A stretch of 64,000 nucleotides of DNA, taken from assembly GCF_045689735.1 (NCBI RefSeq), contig NZ_CP142685.1, positions 62,001-126,000 of the forward strand, given 5' to 3'. Origin of the DNA: Halothiobacillus sp045689735. Its GTDB lineage: Bacteria; Pseudomonadota; Gammaproteobacteria; Halothiobacillales; Halothiobacillaceae. Every line of letters begins with the position of its first letter. The stretch's first letter is position 1. The translations under genes and the position numbers were made by a program. Below the pieces are notes generated by a model. The model was not told where the DNA came from, did not search any database, and saw only the letters and a list, made by a program, of their open reading frames with translations. This document shows, in pieces, positions 42,814 to 52,432 of this stretch.

Positions 42814-44084
42814 GGCGCGGTTTCTCCGGGTCGGGGTTGATCCATCTTTAGGATCATAGGCCGCAACCGCCACAAAAGCCAAAGCCCGGGCAGGGCGCTG
42901 AGGAAGGTGATTTCGTAGTAGAACGCCCAGCCGACGGCGCCGACGAGATAGCCGGAAATCGGCCCGAGATAGACGCGCCCCAGGCTGGCAATGGCGGAGA
43001 ACAGGGCGAACTGGGTGGCGGAATAGCGCAGATCGCAGGCCGCCATCAGCAGCGCGACAAACGCGGCGCTCCCCAGCCCGCTGGCGAAATGTTCCAGAAT
43101 GACCACGGGGATCATCAAGCTCAAGCTCGGCCAGACGGCGAGCGCGGCATAGCCCAGATTGGTGACCGCCTGGAGGAGGCCGAACACGATCAGCGCGCGA
43201 TACAGCCCGAGCCGGAGCATCCAGAGGCCGCCGAATAAACCGCCCGCGAGCGTGACGCCGATGCCGACGCCATTGTTGATCAGGCCGATCGTATCGAGAT
43301 CGAAGCCTGCGCCCCGCAGCAGAAAGGTCGTGGAGAGGGCGCTGGCAAAGGCGTCGGCAAATTTGTACAGCACCATCAGCGCGAGCAGCAGCCAGGCTTC
43401 GGGGCGGCGGAAGAATTCGCGCATTGGTTCGATGACGGCGGCAGTCAGCGTGCGCGGCGCGAGGTGGGTGGTGTCGGCTTCCGGGGCGGTGAGCGCGGCG
43501 ATCATGCCGATCCCCATCAGCGCGGCCATCAGGCTGAAGGTGACCGGCCAGCCGAAGTGGTGCGCGATGACGAGCGACAGGCTGCCGGCCACAATCATGC
43601 CGATGCGGTAAGCCATGACAAACACCGCCGCGCCGAAGCCGCGTTCGCTGGGGGTCAGCGTATCGGTGCGCCAGGCGTCGATGGCGATATCCTGCGTGGC
43701 AGAAAAACTGGCCAGCAGCAGGGCAAGGACGGCAATGACGGCGAGATGCTCCTGCGGGTGGGCACTGGCCAGCGCGAGCAGGATGGCCACGATCGCCCCC
43801 TGCATCAGCAGCATCCAGCTTCGGCGGCGACCCAGCCAGCGCAGGCTGTAGCGGTCGAGCAGGGGCGCCCAGAGAAACTTCAGGGTGTAGGGCAGGCCGA
43901 CGAGGGCGAACAGTCCGATGGTTTCGGTGCGCACCGCGCTGACGGTGAGCCAGGCTTGCAGGGTGCCGGAACTCAAGAGCAGAGGGAGCCCCGAGGAAAA
44001 GCCCAGCAGGAGCACGGCCAGCTCGGTGCGGGAAGTCAATACGCGGCGCAGTGACTGCAGCCAGGCGGGCGGGGTGTGGTTCAT
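42810..44084 (-). CDS. ampG: AmpG-type muropeptide permease (MFS)
   Basis: An inner-membrane major-facilitator transporter of 424 residues with about 12 hydrophobic segments (some family members have 14). GFSSGLPLLLSSGTLQAWLT and LKFLWAPLLDRYSLRWLGRR are the AmpG N-terminal signatures, and SATQDIAIDAWRTDTLTPSE is the conserved loop. AmpG imports anhydromuropeptides for cell-wall recycling and thereby feeds beta-lactamase induction. It is translationally coupled to the RcnB-like gene. Confidence 0.9.
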   Translation of the reverse strand: MNHTPPAWLQSLRRVLTSRTELAVLLLGFSSGLPLLLSSGTLQAWLTVSAVRTETIGLFALVGLPYTLKFLWAPLLDRYSLRWLGRRRSWMLLMQGAIVAILLALASAHPQEHLAVIAVLALLLASFSATQDIAIDAWRTDTLTPSERGFGAAVFVMAYRIGMIVAGSLSLVIAHHFGWPVTFSLMAALMGIGMIAALTAPEADTTHLAPRTLTAAVIEPMREFFRRPEAWLLLALMVLYKFADAFASALSTTFLLRGAGFDLDTIGLINNGVGIGVTLAGGLFGGLWMLRLGLYRALIVFGLLQAVTNLGYAALAVWPSLSLMIPVVILEHFASGLGSAAFVALLMAACDLRYSATQFALFSAIASLGRVYLGPISGYLVGAVGWAFYYEITFLSALPGLWLLWRLRPMILKMDQPRPGETAP

Positions 44085-44209
44085 GCCTCACATCGTCGCA
44101 TGAAATGGGTACCCAAATGCACGGGCGCTGAATGGCGACGATGGCAGGGCAGGCTGCTACAATCGCGGCAATCGTGTGAATCCCTGTTCGCCGTAAGGAA
44201 ATTTCCCGC

Positions 44210-44506
44210 ATGCAGTGCACGGTCTATAAAAGTCTGAAAAAGTCCGATTGGTATTTATTCGTGCCGCACGAGGTCGAACCTGCGGCACTGCCGGAGGCCA
44301 TCGTCACGCCCCTTTTGCCGCTTGAACGGGTGATGGCGCTGGATTTGACGAGGGATCGCCCCCTGGCGCGCACGGATACCCGTACGCTGCGTCAGTTCTT
44401 GTCCACCCTGGGGTTTTATGTGCAATTGCCGCCGGGGCAGGTCAATTGGGCGCACTGGGATAATCTCAAGGCGGGGATCAGCGGGCAGGGCACGCCACGG
44501 ATATGA
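44210..44506 (+). CDS. YcgL domain protein
   Basis: A 98-residue protein of the YcgL (DUF709) family: MQCTVYKSLKKSDWYLFVPH, LERVMALDLTRDRPLARTD and LRQFLSTLGFYVQLPP are the conserved blocks. The fold is a small alpha/beta structure and its function is unknown; it is common in gammaproteobacteria. TAAGGAA precedes ATG 44210. The stop overlaps the next gene by 4 bp. Confidence 0.9.
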   Translation: MQCTVYKSLKKSDWYLFVPHEVEPAALPEAIVTPLLPLERVMALDLTRDRPLARTDTRTLRQFLSTLGFYVQLPPGQVNWAHWDNLKAGISGQGTPRI

Positions 44507-44913
44507 GGCGCCCTGTGCTCTGGATGGTGCTGCTGGCGCTGGTCGCCGGATTGGGCGGGTGCCTGTTCAATCACGGGCCGGATGACAGTTCGGTGCGGCA
44601 GATTCTGCAGGATCAGCTCGATCCTTCTGCGACCGTGCTGGTGGTGCAGAAGATCGACGCGCTCAATGCCGCCAAACAGCCGTCGGGGCAATGGCAAGTC
44701 GATGTGACGGCAACGCTGCTGTTCAAGCAGAGTGCCGAAACGATGGCGACCACGCTGGATCGCAGTCAACCCGCAGCCGGCTTTCTGGGCAAGATTGGGC
44801 AACTGGGGCTGATCCTGCAGTTTGGGAATTTCAAAGCGGGACAAACCCTGCCCTACCAGACTCGATTGACCCTGCTCCAGGGCAGCGCGGGCTGGATGCC
44901 CGCGTCGCGATGA
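44503..44913 (+). CDS. Small lipoprotein of unknown function
   Basis: A 136-residue protein with a type II signal peptide: MRRPVLWMVLLALVAGLGGC, where GLGGC is the lipobox with Cys20 as the lipidated residue. The mature part has alternating strands (VLVVQKIDALNAAK, GQWQVDVTATLLFK) and no recognised family. It is coupled to the YcgL gene by an ATGA overlap, the only hint of context. Confidence 0.72.
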   Translation: MRRPVLWMVLLALVAGLGGCLFNHGPDDSSVRQILQDQLDPSATVLVVQKIDALNAAKQPSGQWQVDVTATLLFKQSAETMATTLDRSQPAAGFLGKIGQLGLILQFGNFKAGQTLPYQTRLTLLQGSAGWMPASR

Positions 44914-45007
44914 GGGGCGCACCGATCGTCTGCTGAGTCGCGCACGCCCGCTTTGCTGATATAGTTTTGCCATTCGCCCGCTGGGTACACCGCCGCATAC
45001 CGTCACC

Positions 45008-46117
45008 ATGACCGACTCCGCCACCGTTTCGCCTGCTTTGATTGTTGATTTGGGGGATCGCAGCTATCCGATCTATATCGGCGCGGGGCTGCTGGAGCAA
45101 CCGGAGTTGATCTTGCGCCATGTCGCGGGAACGCATCTGGTCATCGTGAGCAATACCACCGTCTCGCCCCTGTACGCCGAGGCGTTGCAGGCGCGCCTAG
45201 GGGAATCCAGATTGACCGATCTGGTTGTGCTGCCGGATGGCGAAGCCTACAAGTCGCTGGAAACGCTCAATACCATTTTCGATGCGCTGATCGAGACGCG
45301 CGCGGATCGGCAGGTCACGCTCATCGCGCTCGGCGGCGGCGTGATCGGCGACATCACCGGTTTTGCGGCGGCCTGCTACCAACGCGGCGTGCCGTTCATC
45401 CAGATTCCGACCACCCTGTTATCGCAGGTGGATAGTTCGGTCGGGGGCAAAACCGGGGTGAATCATCCCCGGGCGAAAAACATGATCGGCGCGTTTTACC
45501 AGCCGCAGTGTGTGATCGCGGATCTCGCCACGCTGAACACGCTGCCGGATCGGGAACTATCGGCCGGTCTGGCGGAAGTCATCAAGTATGGTCTGCTGTG
45601 GGACACCGATTTTCTCGACTGGATCGAGGCCAACCTGCCGAAGCTGCGCGCGCGCGATCCGGCGGCGCTGCAGCACGCCATCACGCGATCCTGCGCGATC
45701 AAGGCGGATATCGTCCATCAGGACGAGCGCGAAGGCGGTTTGCGGGCGTTGTTGAATCTCGGGCACACCTTCGGCCACGCTATCGAGGCCGGTATGGGCT
45801 ATGGCCGTTGGCTGCACGGTGAGGCCGTCGGCGCGGGGATGTGCATGGCGGCGGATTTATCCCATCGCTTGGGCTGGATCAGCGCGGCGGATCTGGCGCG
45901 TGTCCGGCGCATCGTCGTCGCAGCCGGGCTGCCCACAGAGAGTCCGGCCGCATTGCCGCTCGACACGCTGCGGCAGTTGATGGACAGTGACAAAAAAGTA
46001 CAAAACGGCAAGCTTCGGCTGGTGCTGTTACATGGTTTGGGCTCGGCGGTCGTGACGGACAAAGTTCCGGAGACCGAGATTCTCGCTACCCTTCGCTCCA
46101 CCCAGGCATCCGCCTGA
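45008..46117 (+). CDS. aroB: 3-dehydroquinate synthase
   Basis: Second step of the shikimate pathway, an NAD- and metal-dependent cyclase of 369 residues. Signatures are VVLPDGEAYKSLETLN, LGGGVIGDITGFAAACYQRG (NAD binding), QIPTTLLSQVDSSVGGKTGVN and the metal site LNLGHTFGHAIEAGMGYG, with His residues. It precedes damX as in E. coli, but no aroK is found upstream. Confidence 0.96.
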   Translation: MTDSATVSPALIVDLGDRSYPIYIGAGLLEQPELILRHVAGTHLVIVSNTTVSPLYAEALQARLGESRLTDLVVLPDGEAYKSLETLNTIFDALIETRADRQVTLIALGGGVIGDITGFAAACYQRGVPFIQIPTTLLSQVDSSVGGKTGVNHPRAKNMIGAFYQPQCVIADLATLNTLPDRELSAGLAEVIKYGLLWDTDFLDWIEANLPKLRARDPAALQHAITRSCAIKADIVHQDEREGGLRALLNLGHTFGHAIEAGMGYGRWLHGEAVGAGMCMAADLSHRLGWISAADLARVRRIVVAAGLPTESPAALPLDTLRQLMDSDKKVQNGKLRLVLLHGLGSAVVTDKVPETEILATLRSTQASA

Positions 46118-46135
46118 TTACGCACGGATTTTTAG

Positions 46136-47683
46136 ATGAATAACACCGCGCAGCAGCACGCACTGGAACAGGCCAACCTGATCACCCAGCTCATCAAGTA
46201 TGCCGATCGCGTCATCGTGGTCGAAAGCGCCTCGGACGCTGAGCGCCGCGCCTTCGTCAAGCTCATCGACGATCAACTGCCAGAAAGCGTCGGTGTGCTC
46301 GCCCTGCGCGCCAGCCCGAATACCGAGCAGGCTGAAATCATCCGTGAGATCAGTGGGTTGCTGCAGCTGTCGCCGGGTATCGAATCGCCGCGTCAACTCG
46401 CTGCGGCGATTCAGGCGGCGTTGGGCAATCAAGGCCGGTTGCTGACGATCATCGAAAATGCCGATGCCTGGTACCAAACCACCCAGTGGTCGGGGTTGAT
46501 GGCGCATATTCAAGCGGCGAACAAGTCGGCACCCAACCACTGGTTGTTTATGTTGACGGGTGCGCCGGGCTTGACCGAAAAACTTCGGGCAGATGGGCAG
46601 CTTGCCGAATTGTCTGCCGACATCCATCGCTGCGAATTGTTGGGTGAATCCGACGAGTCGCCCTTGCCCCCCCAACCGGCAACGGTGGCGAATGCCGAGG
46701 CCGAGACACTGCACGCCGAGGATCGGTTCATGGCCGCCGCACCGGCAGCGAAAAAATCCCACGGCACCGCCTTGCTGGTGGCGGCGGCGCTGAGCGTCGC
46801 CGTGGTGACATTCGGCGGGTTTGCCTTGCTCACCCGCAGCCATGAGGCACCCTCATCGGTGCCGACGACACAAACCTTGGCGCTGACGCCCCCGGCCGCG
46901 CCGGTGCCCCCGCCGACTGCACCCGCGCAGGCGGATAACCCTCTGCCGAATGATGGCGCCAACAGTGCGCCGCAGTTGGCGGCAGATGCAGCATCCGGCT
47001 CCTCTGGTTCTTCCGCGCCTGCCGTTGTGCCGCCGACGCCCGCGGTGACGGCTCCAGCGCCCGCGTCTGCGCCGGTGGTTCCGCCTTCCCCGCTGCCGCC
47101 GCCGGTGGCGGCTGCCGCCCCGGCCGTGCAGGAAAAATCGCCCGCGCCCCCAGCCCCGCCCGTGGTTCGCCCGCCGGAAGCCCCGGCAGCGAAGCCAGCG
47201 CAGGAGGCTGGGATGGCAACGGCCAAGCCCCATGCTGAGAAAGTCGGTTCGGAGAAAATCCAGCCCGAGAAAGCGCGTCCAGAGAAGGGGCATCCAGAGA
47301 AGGGGCATCCAGAGAAGTACCCGGCGAAAAAAGAGCCGCAAGCACCATCGAAAACGCATTCGGTGGCGCCGGTGCGCGTCACGGGGGTGGATAACGCGTG
47401 GTACCGGCAGCAGCCGGGGACGCGCGCCGTGTTGCAGTTGGGTGCGTTCAATGAGGAAAAGGCCGCACTGGCTTTCATCAAAACGCATGCGCCGAAATCT
47501 TCGTTGGGCGATTGGCATATCTTCACGCAGAAGCGCGGTGGGCAGCTGCTCTATACCGTGACGGCCGGTGATTTTGCGAATTTGACCGACGCCCGTAACG
47601 CGGTGCATCGCCTGCCCGCCGCGGCGCAAAAAATCAAACCGTATCCGCGCAGCTTCAAGGCCATTGGCGAAGTGATCCAGTAG
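46136..47683 (+). CDS. damX: DamX-like SPOR-domain cell-division protein
   Basis: A 515-residue inner-membrane protein with one membrane segment near residues 207-227 (GTALLVAAALSVAVVTFGG). The N-terminal cytoplasmic part is an AAA-like fold of the ExeA/DamX type (SDAERRAFVKLIDDQLPESV, LLTIIENADAW). A long Pro/Ala-rich periplasmic linker with a Lys/Glu repeat (PEKGHPEKGHPEK) leads to a SPOR domain (about 435-515: YRQQPGTRAVLQLGAFNEEK) that binds denuded peptidoglycan at the septum. Within the linker a 15-bp DNA repeat occurs near 47279-47313. It follows aroB by 18 bp. Confidence 0.88.
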   Translation: MNNTAQQHALEQANLITQLIKYADRVIVVESASDAERRAFVKLIDDQLPESVGVLALRASPNTEQAEIIREISGLLQLSPGIESPRQLAAAIQAALGNQGRLLTIIENADAWYQTTQWSGLMAHIQAANKSAPNHWLFMLTGAPGLTEKLRADGQLAELSADIHRCELLGESDESPLPPQPATVANAEAETLHAEDRFMAAAPAAKKSHGTALLVAAALSVAVVTFGGFALLTRSHEAPSSVPTTQTLALTPPAAPVPPPTAPAQADNPLPNDGANSAPQLAADAASGSSGSSAPAVVPPTPAVTAPAPASAPVVPPSPLPPPVAAAAPAVQEKSPAPPAPPVVRPPEAPAAKPAQEAGMATAKPHAEKVGSEKIQPEKARPEKGHPEKGHPEKYPAKKEPQAPSKTHSVAPVRVTGVDNAWYRQQPGTRAVLQLGAFNEEKAALAFIKTHAPKSSLGDWHIFTQKRGGQLLYTVTAGDFANLTDARNAVHRLPAAAQKIKPYPRSFKAIGEVIQ

Positions 47684-47895
47684 TTTTTTGGCGTTTTTGC
47701 CGATCAGTGCGGCGGGTCAAATTTGGCAGAATGCGGCGATGCCGGTAGAATTCAGCCCCATTTTGTCTGCGTTTGGCACGGTCGGCTTTGTTTCGGCGGG
47801 TTGGTCTGCCGCTGAATCGAGCGTTCGCGCGCCCTTCCGCCTCGGATCCCCGACAAGATGCCGCATCGATTAAAGAATTGAGAGGGTTTCTCCTG

Positions 47896-50800
47896 ATGAA
47901 TCGCGCCCCGACCGCCGGTCTTTATCACCCCAGTTTTGAAAAAGATAACTGCGGTTTCGGTTTGATTGCCCATATGGATGATCAGCCGAGCCATCGACTG
48001 GTGGCGACCGCGATCGAGGCGCTGGCGCGGATGACGCACCGGGGCGGGATTTCGGCCGATGGCAAATCCGGCGATGGCTGTGGGATTTTGCTGAAAAAGC
48101 CGGATGCGTTTTTTCGTCAGGTGGCGCAGGGGCTGCAGTTTTCGCTGGCCGAGCAATACGCGGTGGGCGTGGTGTTCGCCGATCTGGCTGCGGATCGCGC
48201 CGAACGGGCGCGCTCGGTGCTGGCGCAGGCGATTGCCGACCAGGGATTGACGGTCGCTGGCTGGCGTGCGGTGCCCGTCAACCCCGAGGTGTTGGGCAGC
48301 ATCTCTGCGGCTAAACGCCCTGGCGTGTGGCATGTGTTCGTCAATGCACCGTCCGGCATGGATGCCCGCAGCTTCGATACGCGCCTGTATATCGCGCGGC
48401 GGGTTGCGGAAAAGGCGTTGGTTGATGATCCGGTGTTCTATGTGCCGTCGCTCGCCAGCCAGGTCATCTCCTACAAGGGGTTGATGATGCCCGAAGATTT
48501 GCCGGGGTTTTACCTCGACTTGCAGGATGAAGCCCTGGCTTCGTCGCAGTGCGTCTTCCACCAGCGGTTTTCGACCAACACCTTCCCGGAGTGGCGGCTG
48601 GCGCAGCCATTCCGCTATCTCGCCCACAATGGCGAGATCAATACCATCCGCGGCAACCGCAACTGGGCTTTGGCGCGTTCGGCCAAGTTTGCGACGCCGC
48701 TGATTCCAGATATGAGCCTGGTCACGCCTTTGGTGAATACCACGGGCTCCGATTCCTCATCGATGGACAACATGCTCGAAGCCTTGTTGACGGGCGGGGT
48801 CGATATGCTGCGCGCGATGCGCATGATCGTGCCGCCCGCCTGGCAGAATGTGGAGCACATGGACGCCGATTTGCGGGCGTTCTACGAATACAACTCGATG
48901 CATCTGGAGCCTTGGGATGGTCCGGCGGGCATCGTCATGACCGATGGGCGCACGGTCGCCTGTGCGATGGATCGGAACGGGCTGCGTCCGGCGCGCTGGG
49001 TCATCACGACCGATCGGCACATCACCCTGGCATCGGAAATCGGCGTCTGGGATTACACGCCGGATCAAGTCGTGCAGAAAGGGCGAGTGCGTCCGGGGCA
49101 GATTGTCGCGGTGGATACAGCGGAAGGCGTGCTGCTGCGCCCGGAGGCCATCGATCACCGCCTGAAGACCCGTCAGCCCTATCGCGCCTGGCTCAAGGCG
49201 CATGCCCAGCGACTGGAAAGCCGCCTCGACGAAGGTGCCCCGACCAGCCAGCCCATGGCTGTGGATCAGTTGGCCGGTTATGAAAAAGCCTTCCTGCTGA
49301 CCTTTGAAGAGCGCGATCAGATTCTGCGCGTGCTGGCGGAAGATGGTCAGGAGGCCGTCGGCTCGATGGGCGACGATGCGCCGATGGCGGTGCTGTCGCA
49401 GACCCAGCGCTCGTTGTATGACTATTTCCGGCAACAGTTCGCGCAGGTGACGAACCCGCCGATCGACCCATTGCGCGAAGCGATTGTCATGTCGCTGGAA
49501 ACCCTGATCGGCCGTGAGCGCAATATCTTTGCGGAAACGCCCGAGCATGCCCATCGCCTGCAACTGGAAACCCCGGTGCTGAGCGAAGCGAAGTTCCGCG
49601 CTCTGATGAGCCAGACCGATGCAGCGTTTGCACCGGCGACGATCAGCCTGCATTACCCGCCGCACGAAGGGCTGCAAACGGCGATCGAGCGCGTGTGTGA
49701 CGAGGCCGTCGCGGCGGTTCGTTCCGGCGCGGTGGTGCTGGCTCTGAGCGACCGGGGGCTGCGCGCCGATGCCTTGCCGATCCCCGCCTTGCTGGCCACG
49801 GGTGCAGTGCATCATCGCCTGATTCGTGAGGGGCTGCGCTGCGATGCCAACCTCGTCATCGAAACCGCGACCGCCCGCGATCCGCATCATTTTGCCGTGC
49901 TGCTGGGCTATGGCGCGACGGCCATCTATCCCTATCTGGCGCTGGAAACCATCCATGCCATGCATGCCGCAGGCACCTTGCAGGGTACCCCGGAAAAATT
50001 TGCCAGCAACTACATCAAGGGCATCGGCAAAGGGCTGAAAAAAATCCTCTCAAAAATGGGGATTTCCACCGTGGCGAGCTATCGCGGGGCGCAGTTGTTC
50101 GAAATCATTGGCCTGGCCGATGAGGTCGTCAACCTGTGCTTCAAGGACACCACCAGCCGTCTACAGGGCGCGCGGTTCGTCGAGCTCGAAGCCGATGTGA
50201 AAATCTTGCATCGCGAAGCCTTCGCCGCGCACAAAAAACCGCGTCAGGGCGGGTTCCTCAAATACATCGACGGCGGCGAGTACCACGCCTATAACCCGGA
50301 TGTGGTGCGCACCCTGCAACAGGCGGTCAACACGGGCGATTTCTCGCTCTGGCAAGAATATTCCGCGCATGTGAACCATCGACCGATCGCCATGCTGCGT
50401 GATCTGCTCGAACTGCGGCAAGACACCCAGCCCTTGCCGCTGGACGAGGTCGAGTCTCTGGAATCGATCATCCGGCGATTCGACTCGGCTGGCATGAGCC
50501 TGGGGGCGCTCTCGCCCGAGGCGCACGAAACCCTGGCCGAGGCGATGAATCGGCTGGGCGCGCGCTCGAACTCCGGCGAAGGCGGTGAAGATCCGGCGCG
50601 CTACGGCACCGTGAAAATGAGCAAAATCAAGCAGATTGCTTCTGGCCGCTTCGGGGTGACGCCGCATTACCTCGTCAATGCCGAGGTGCTGCAAATCAAG
50701 GTGGCTCAGGGCGCGAAGCCGGGTGAGGGGGGGCAACTGCCCGGTCACAAAGTGGATGCCACGATTGGCCGCCTGCGCTATGCCCGTCCGGGCGTGGCGC

Positions 50801-52353
50801 TGATTTCCCCGCCGCCGCATCACGATATTTACTCGATCGAGGACTTGGCGCAGCTCATTTTTGACTTGAAGCAGGTCAACCCCGAAGCGCTGGTCTCGGT
50901 CAAGCTGGTGTCCGAGCCGGGGGTGGGCACGATTGCCGCCGGGGTGGCGAAAGCCTATGCCGATCTGATCACCATCTCGGGCTACGATGGCGGCACGGGC
51001 GCGAGCCCGCTCACCTCGGTGAAATATGCCGGTTCGCCCTGGGAGCTGGGGCTGGCTGAAGCGCATCAAACCCTGCGCGCCAACGATCTGCGCGACAAGG
51101 TGCGGCTGCAAACCGATGGCGGCCTGAAAACCGGGCTGGATGTGATCAAGGCGGCCATTCTGGGCGCCGAAAGCTTTGGTTTCGGCACCGGGCCGATGAT
51201 TGCGTTGGGCTGCAAATATTTGCGGATCTGCCACCTGAATAACTGCGCGACCGGCATCGCCACGCAAAACAAGGTGCTGCGGCTCGATCACTTCAAGGGC
51301 AATGTCGAGAAGGCAATGAATTACTTCCGGTTCATCGCCATGGAAACCCGTGCCCTGCTGGCGCAACTGGGGGTGCGGTCGATCGACGAGTTGATCGGCC
51401 GGACGGATCTATTGCTGAATCGGGCACCGCAGACGGCCAAGCAGGCGCAGCTGGATCTGTCGGCGCTGGTCTCCGACGGCGGTCTGGTTTCCGATGCGCC
51501 GAGTTGCTGTGTGGCACCGCATAACGCGCCGCATGACAAGGGCGAACTGGCCGAGGCCATCGTCGCCCAGGTCTTGCCTGCCATCGAAGCCAAACGGGGG
51601 GGCGTATTCGAGTTTGCCCTGACCAACATCAATCGCTCGATGGGCGCGCGCCTTTCGGGTGAAATCGCGAAGCGTTATGGCAATCTCGGGATGGTCGATG
51701 CGCCGATCACCCTCAAATTCACCGGTATCGCCGGCCAAAGTTTCGGCGTGTGGAATGCCGGTGGCCTGCATATGGAGCTCGAAGGCGATGCCAACGACTA
51801 TGTCGGCAAAGGCATGGCAGGCGGCGAGCTGGTGATTTATCCGCCCAAGGGCAGTGTGTTCGCCAGCCACGAAACCCCGATCATCGGCAATACCTGCCTG
51901 TATGGTGCGACTGGCGGGCAGCTCTATGCGGCCGGACAGGCCGGTGAGCGTTTTGCCGTGCGGAACTCCGGCGCATCGGCGGTGATCGAGGGTTGTGGCG
52001 ACCACGGCTGCGAATACATGACCGGCGGGACGGTGACCATTCTGGGCACCACGGGCGTGAATTTCGGTGCCGGGATGACCGGGGGGTTTGCCTATGTGCT
52101 CGATGAGCAGAACGACTTTGTCGATCGCTACAACCACGAGCTGATCGATATTCACCGCCTGCAGGCAGCGGAGCTCGAAGCGCACCGGCAACATCTGCGC
52201 GGCATCATCGCCCGCCATGTCGAAAAAACCGGCAGTGCGCGCGGGCAGGCGATTTTGGCGGAATTCGAGCTGTATCTGCCGAAGTTCTGGCTGGTGAAAC
52301 CGAAGGCGACGGATATTCAGGATCTGCTCGCCACCCTGGTCAACGCCGCCTGA
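47896..52353 (+). CDS. gltB: Glutamate synthase (NADPH) large subunit
   Basis: Transfers the amide N of glutamine to 2-oxoglutarate, giving two glutamates. At 1485 residues it has the glutaminase domain with catalytic Cys in EKDNCGFGLIAHMDD (after a short propeptide), the central domain, the FMN domain (SVKLVSEPGVGTIAAGVAKA, ISGYDGGTGASPLTS), the 3Fe-4S ligands in CKYLRICHLNNCATGIATQ (C-x5-C-x4-C) and the C-terminal GXGXG beta helix (YVGKGMAGGELVIYPPKGS). ATG 47896 (MNRAPTAGLYHPSF) is chosen over the frame opening at 47773. The small subunit gene gltD is not adjacent. Confidence 0.96.
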   Translation: MNRAPTAGLYHPSFEKDNCGFGLIAHMDDQPSHRLVATAIEALARMTHRGGISADGKSGDGCGILLKKPDAFFRQVAQGLQFSLAEQYAVGVVFADLAADRAERARSVLAQAIADQGLTVAGWRAVPVNPEVLGSISAAKRPGVWHVFVNAPSGMDARSFDTRLYIARRVAEKALVDDPVFYVPSLASQVISYKGLMMPEDLPGFYLDLQDEALASSQCVFHQRFSTNTFPEWRLAQPFRYLAHNGEINTIRGNRNWALARSAKFATPLIPDMSLVTPLVNTTGSDSSSMDNMLEALLTGGVDMLRAMRMIVPPAWQNVEHMDADLRAFYEYNSMHLEPWDGPAGIVMTDGRTVACAMDRNGLRPARWVITTDRHITLASEIGVWDYTPDQVVQKGRVRPGQIVAVDTAEGVLLRPEAIDHRLKTRQPYRAWLKAHAQRLESRLDEGAPTSQPMAVDQLAGYEKAFLLTFEERDQILRVLAEDGQEAVGSMGDDAPMAVLSQTQRSLYDYFRQQFAQVTNPPIDPLREAIVMSLETLIGRERNIFAETPEHAHRLQLETPVLSEAKFRALMSQTDAAFAPATISLHYPPHEGLQTAIERVCDEAVAAVRSGAVVLALSDRGLRADALPIPALLATGAVHHRLIREGLRCDANLVIETATARDPHHFAVLLGYGATAIYPYLALETIHAMHAAGTLQGTPEKFASNYIKGIGKGLKKILSKMGISTVASYRGAQLFEIIGLADEVVNLCFKDTTSRLQGARFVELEADVKILHREAFAAHKKPRQGGFLKYIDGGEYHAYNPDVVRTLQQAVNTGDFSLWQEYSAHVNHRPIAMLRDLLELRQDTQPLPLDEVESLESIIRRFDSAGMSLGALSPEAHETLAEAMNRLGARSNSGEGGEDPARYGTVKMSKIKQIASGRFGVTPHYLVNAEVLQIKVAQGAKPGEGGQLPGHKVDATIGRLRYARPGVALISPPPHHDIYSIEDLAQLIFDLKQVNPEALVSVKLVSEPGVGTIAAGVAKAYADLITISGYDGGTGASPLTSVKYAGSPWELGLAEAHQTLRANDLRDKVRLQTDGGLKTGLDVIKAAILGAESFGFGTGPMIALGCKYLRICHLNNCATGIATQNKVLRLDHFKGNVEKAMNYFRFIAMETRALLAQLGVRSIDELIGRTDLLLNRAPQTAKQAQLDLSALVSDGGLVSDAPSCCVAPHNAPHDKGELAEAIVAQVLPAIEAKRGGVFEFALTNINRSMGARLSGEIAKRYGNLGMVDAPITLKFTGIAGQSFGVWNAGGLHMELEGDANDYVGKGMAGGELVIYPPKGSVFASHETPIIGNTCLYGATGGQLYAAGQAGERFAVRNSGASAVIEGCGDHGCEYMTGGTVTILGTTGVNFGAGMTGGFAYVLDEQNDFVDRYNHELIDIHRLQAAELEAHRQHLRGIIARHVEKTGSARGQAILAEFELYLPKFWLVKPKATDIQDLLATLVNAA

Positions 52354-52378
52354 ACCCGCCGAACGCGGCTCAGTGACG

Positions 52379-52410
52379 AACAAGCCCCGGCACGACCGGG
52401 GCTTGTTTTT
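52379..52410 (+). terminator. Rho-independent terminator of gltB
   Basis: A 12-bp perfect stem AACAAGCCCCGG-CACGA-CCGGGGCTTGTT followed by a T-run, 25 bp after the gltB stop. It separates gltB from the convergent rlmJ gene. Confidence 0.92.
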
Positions 52411-52432
52411 GGGCGGTGGGCTTTGGCTCGCC

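Noticed and set aside
42814..44220. Upstream part of the 613-codon frame ending at 42379
   Set aside because: Reads through ampG in the wrong frame; only the last 144 codons, starting at ATG 42813, form a sensible exported protein.
48757..51366. Two frames of about 400 codons antisense to gltB
   Set aside because: gltB is complete in the other direction; these are composition artefacts.
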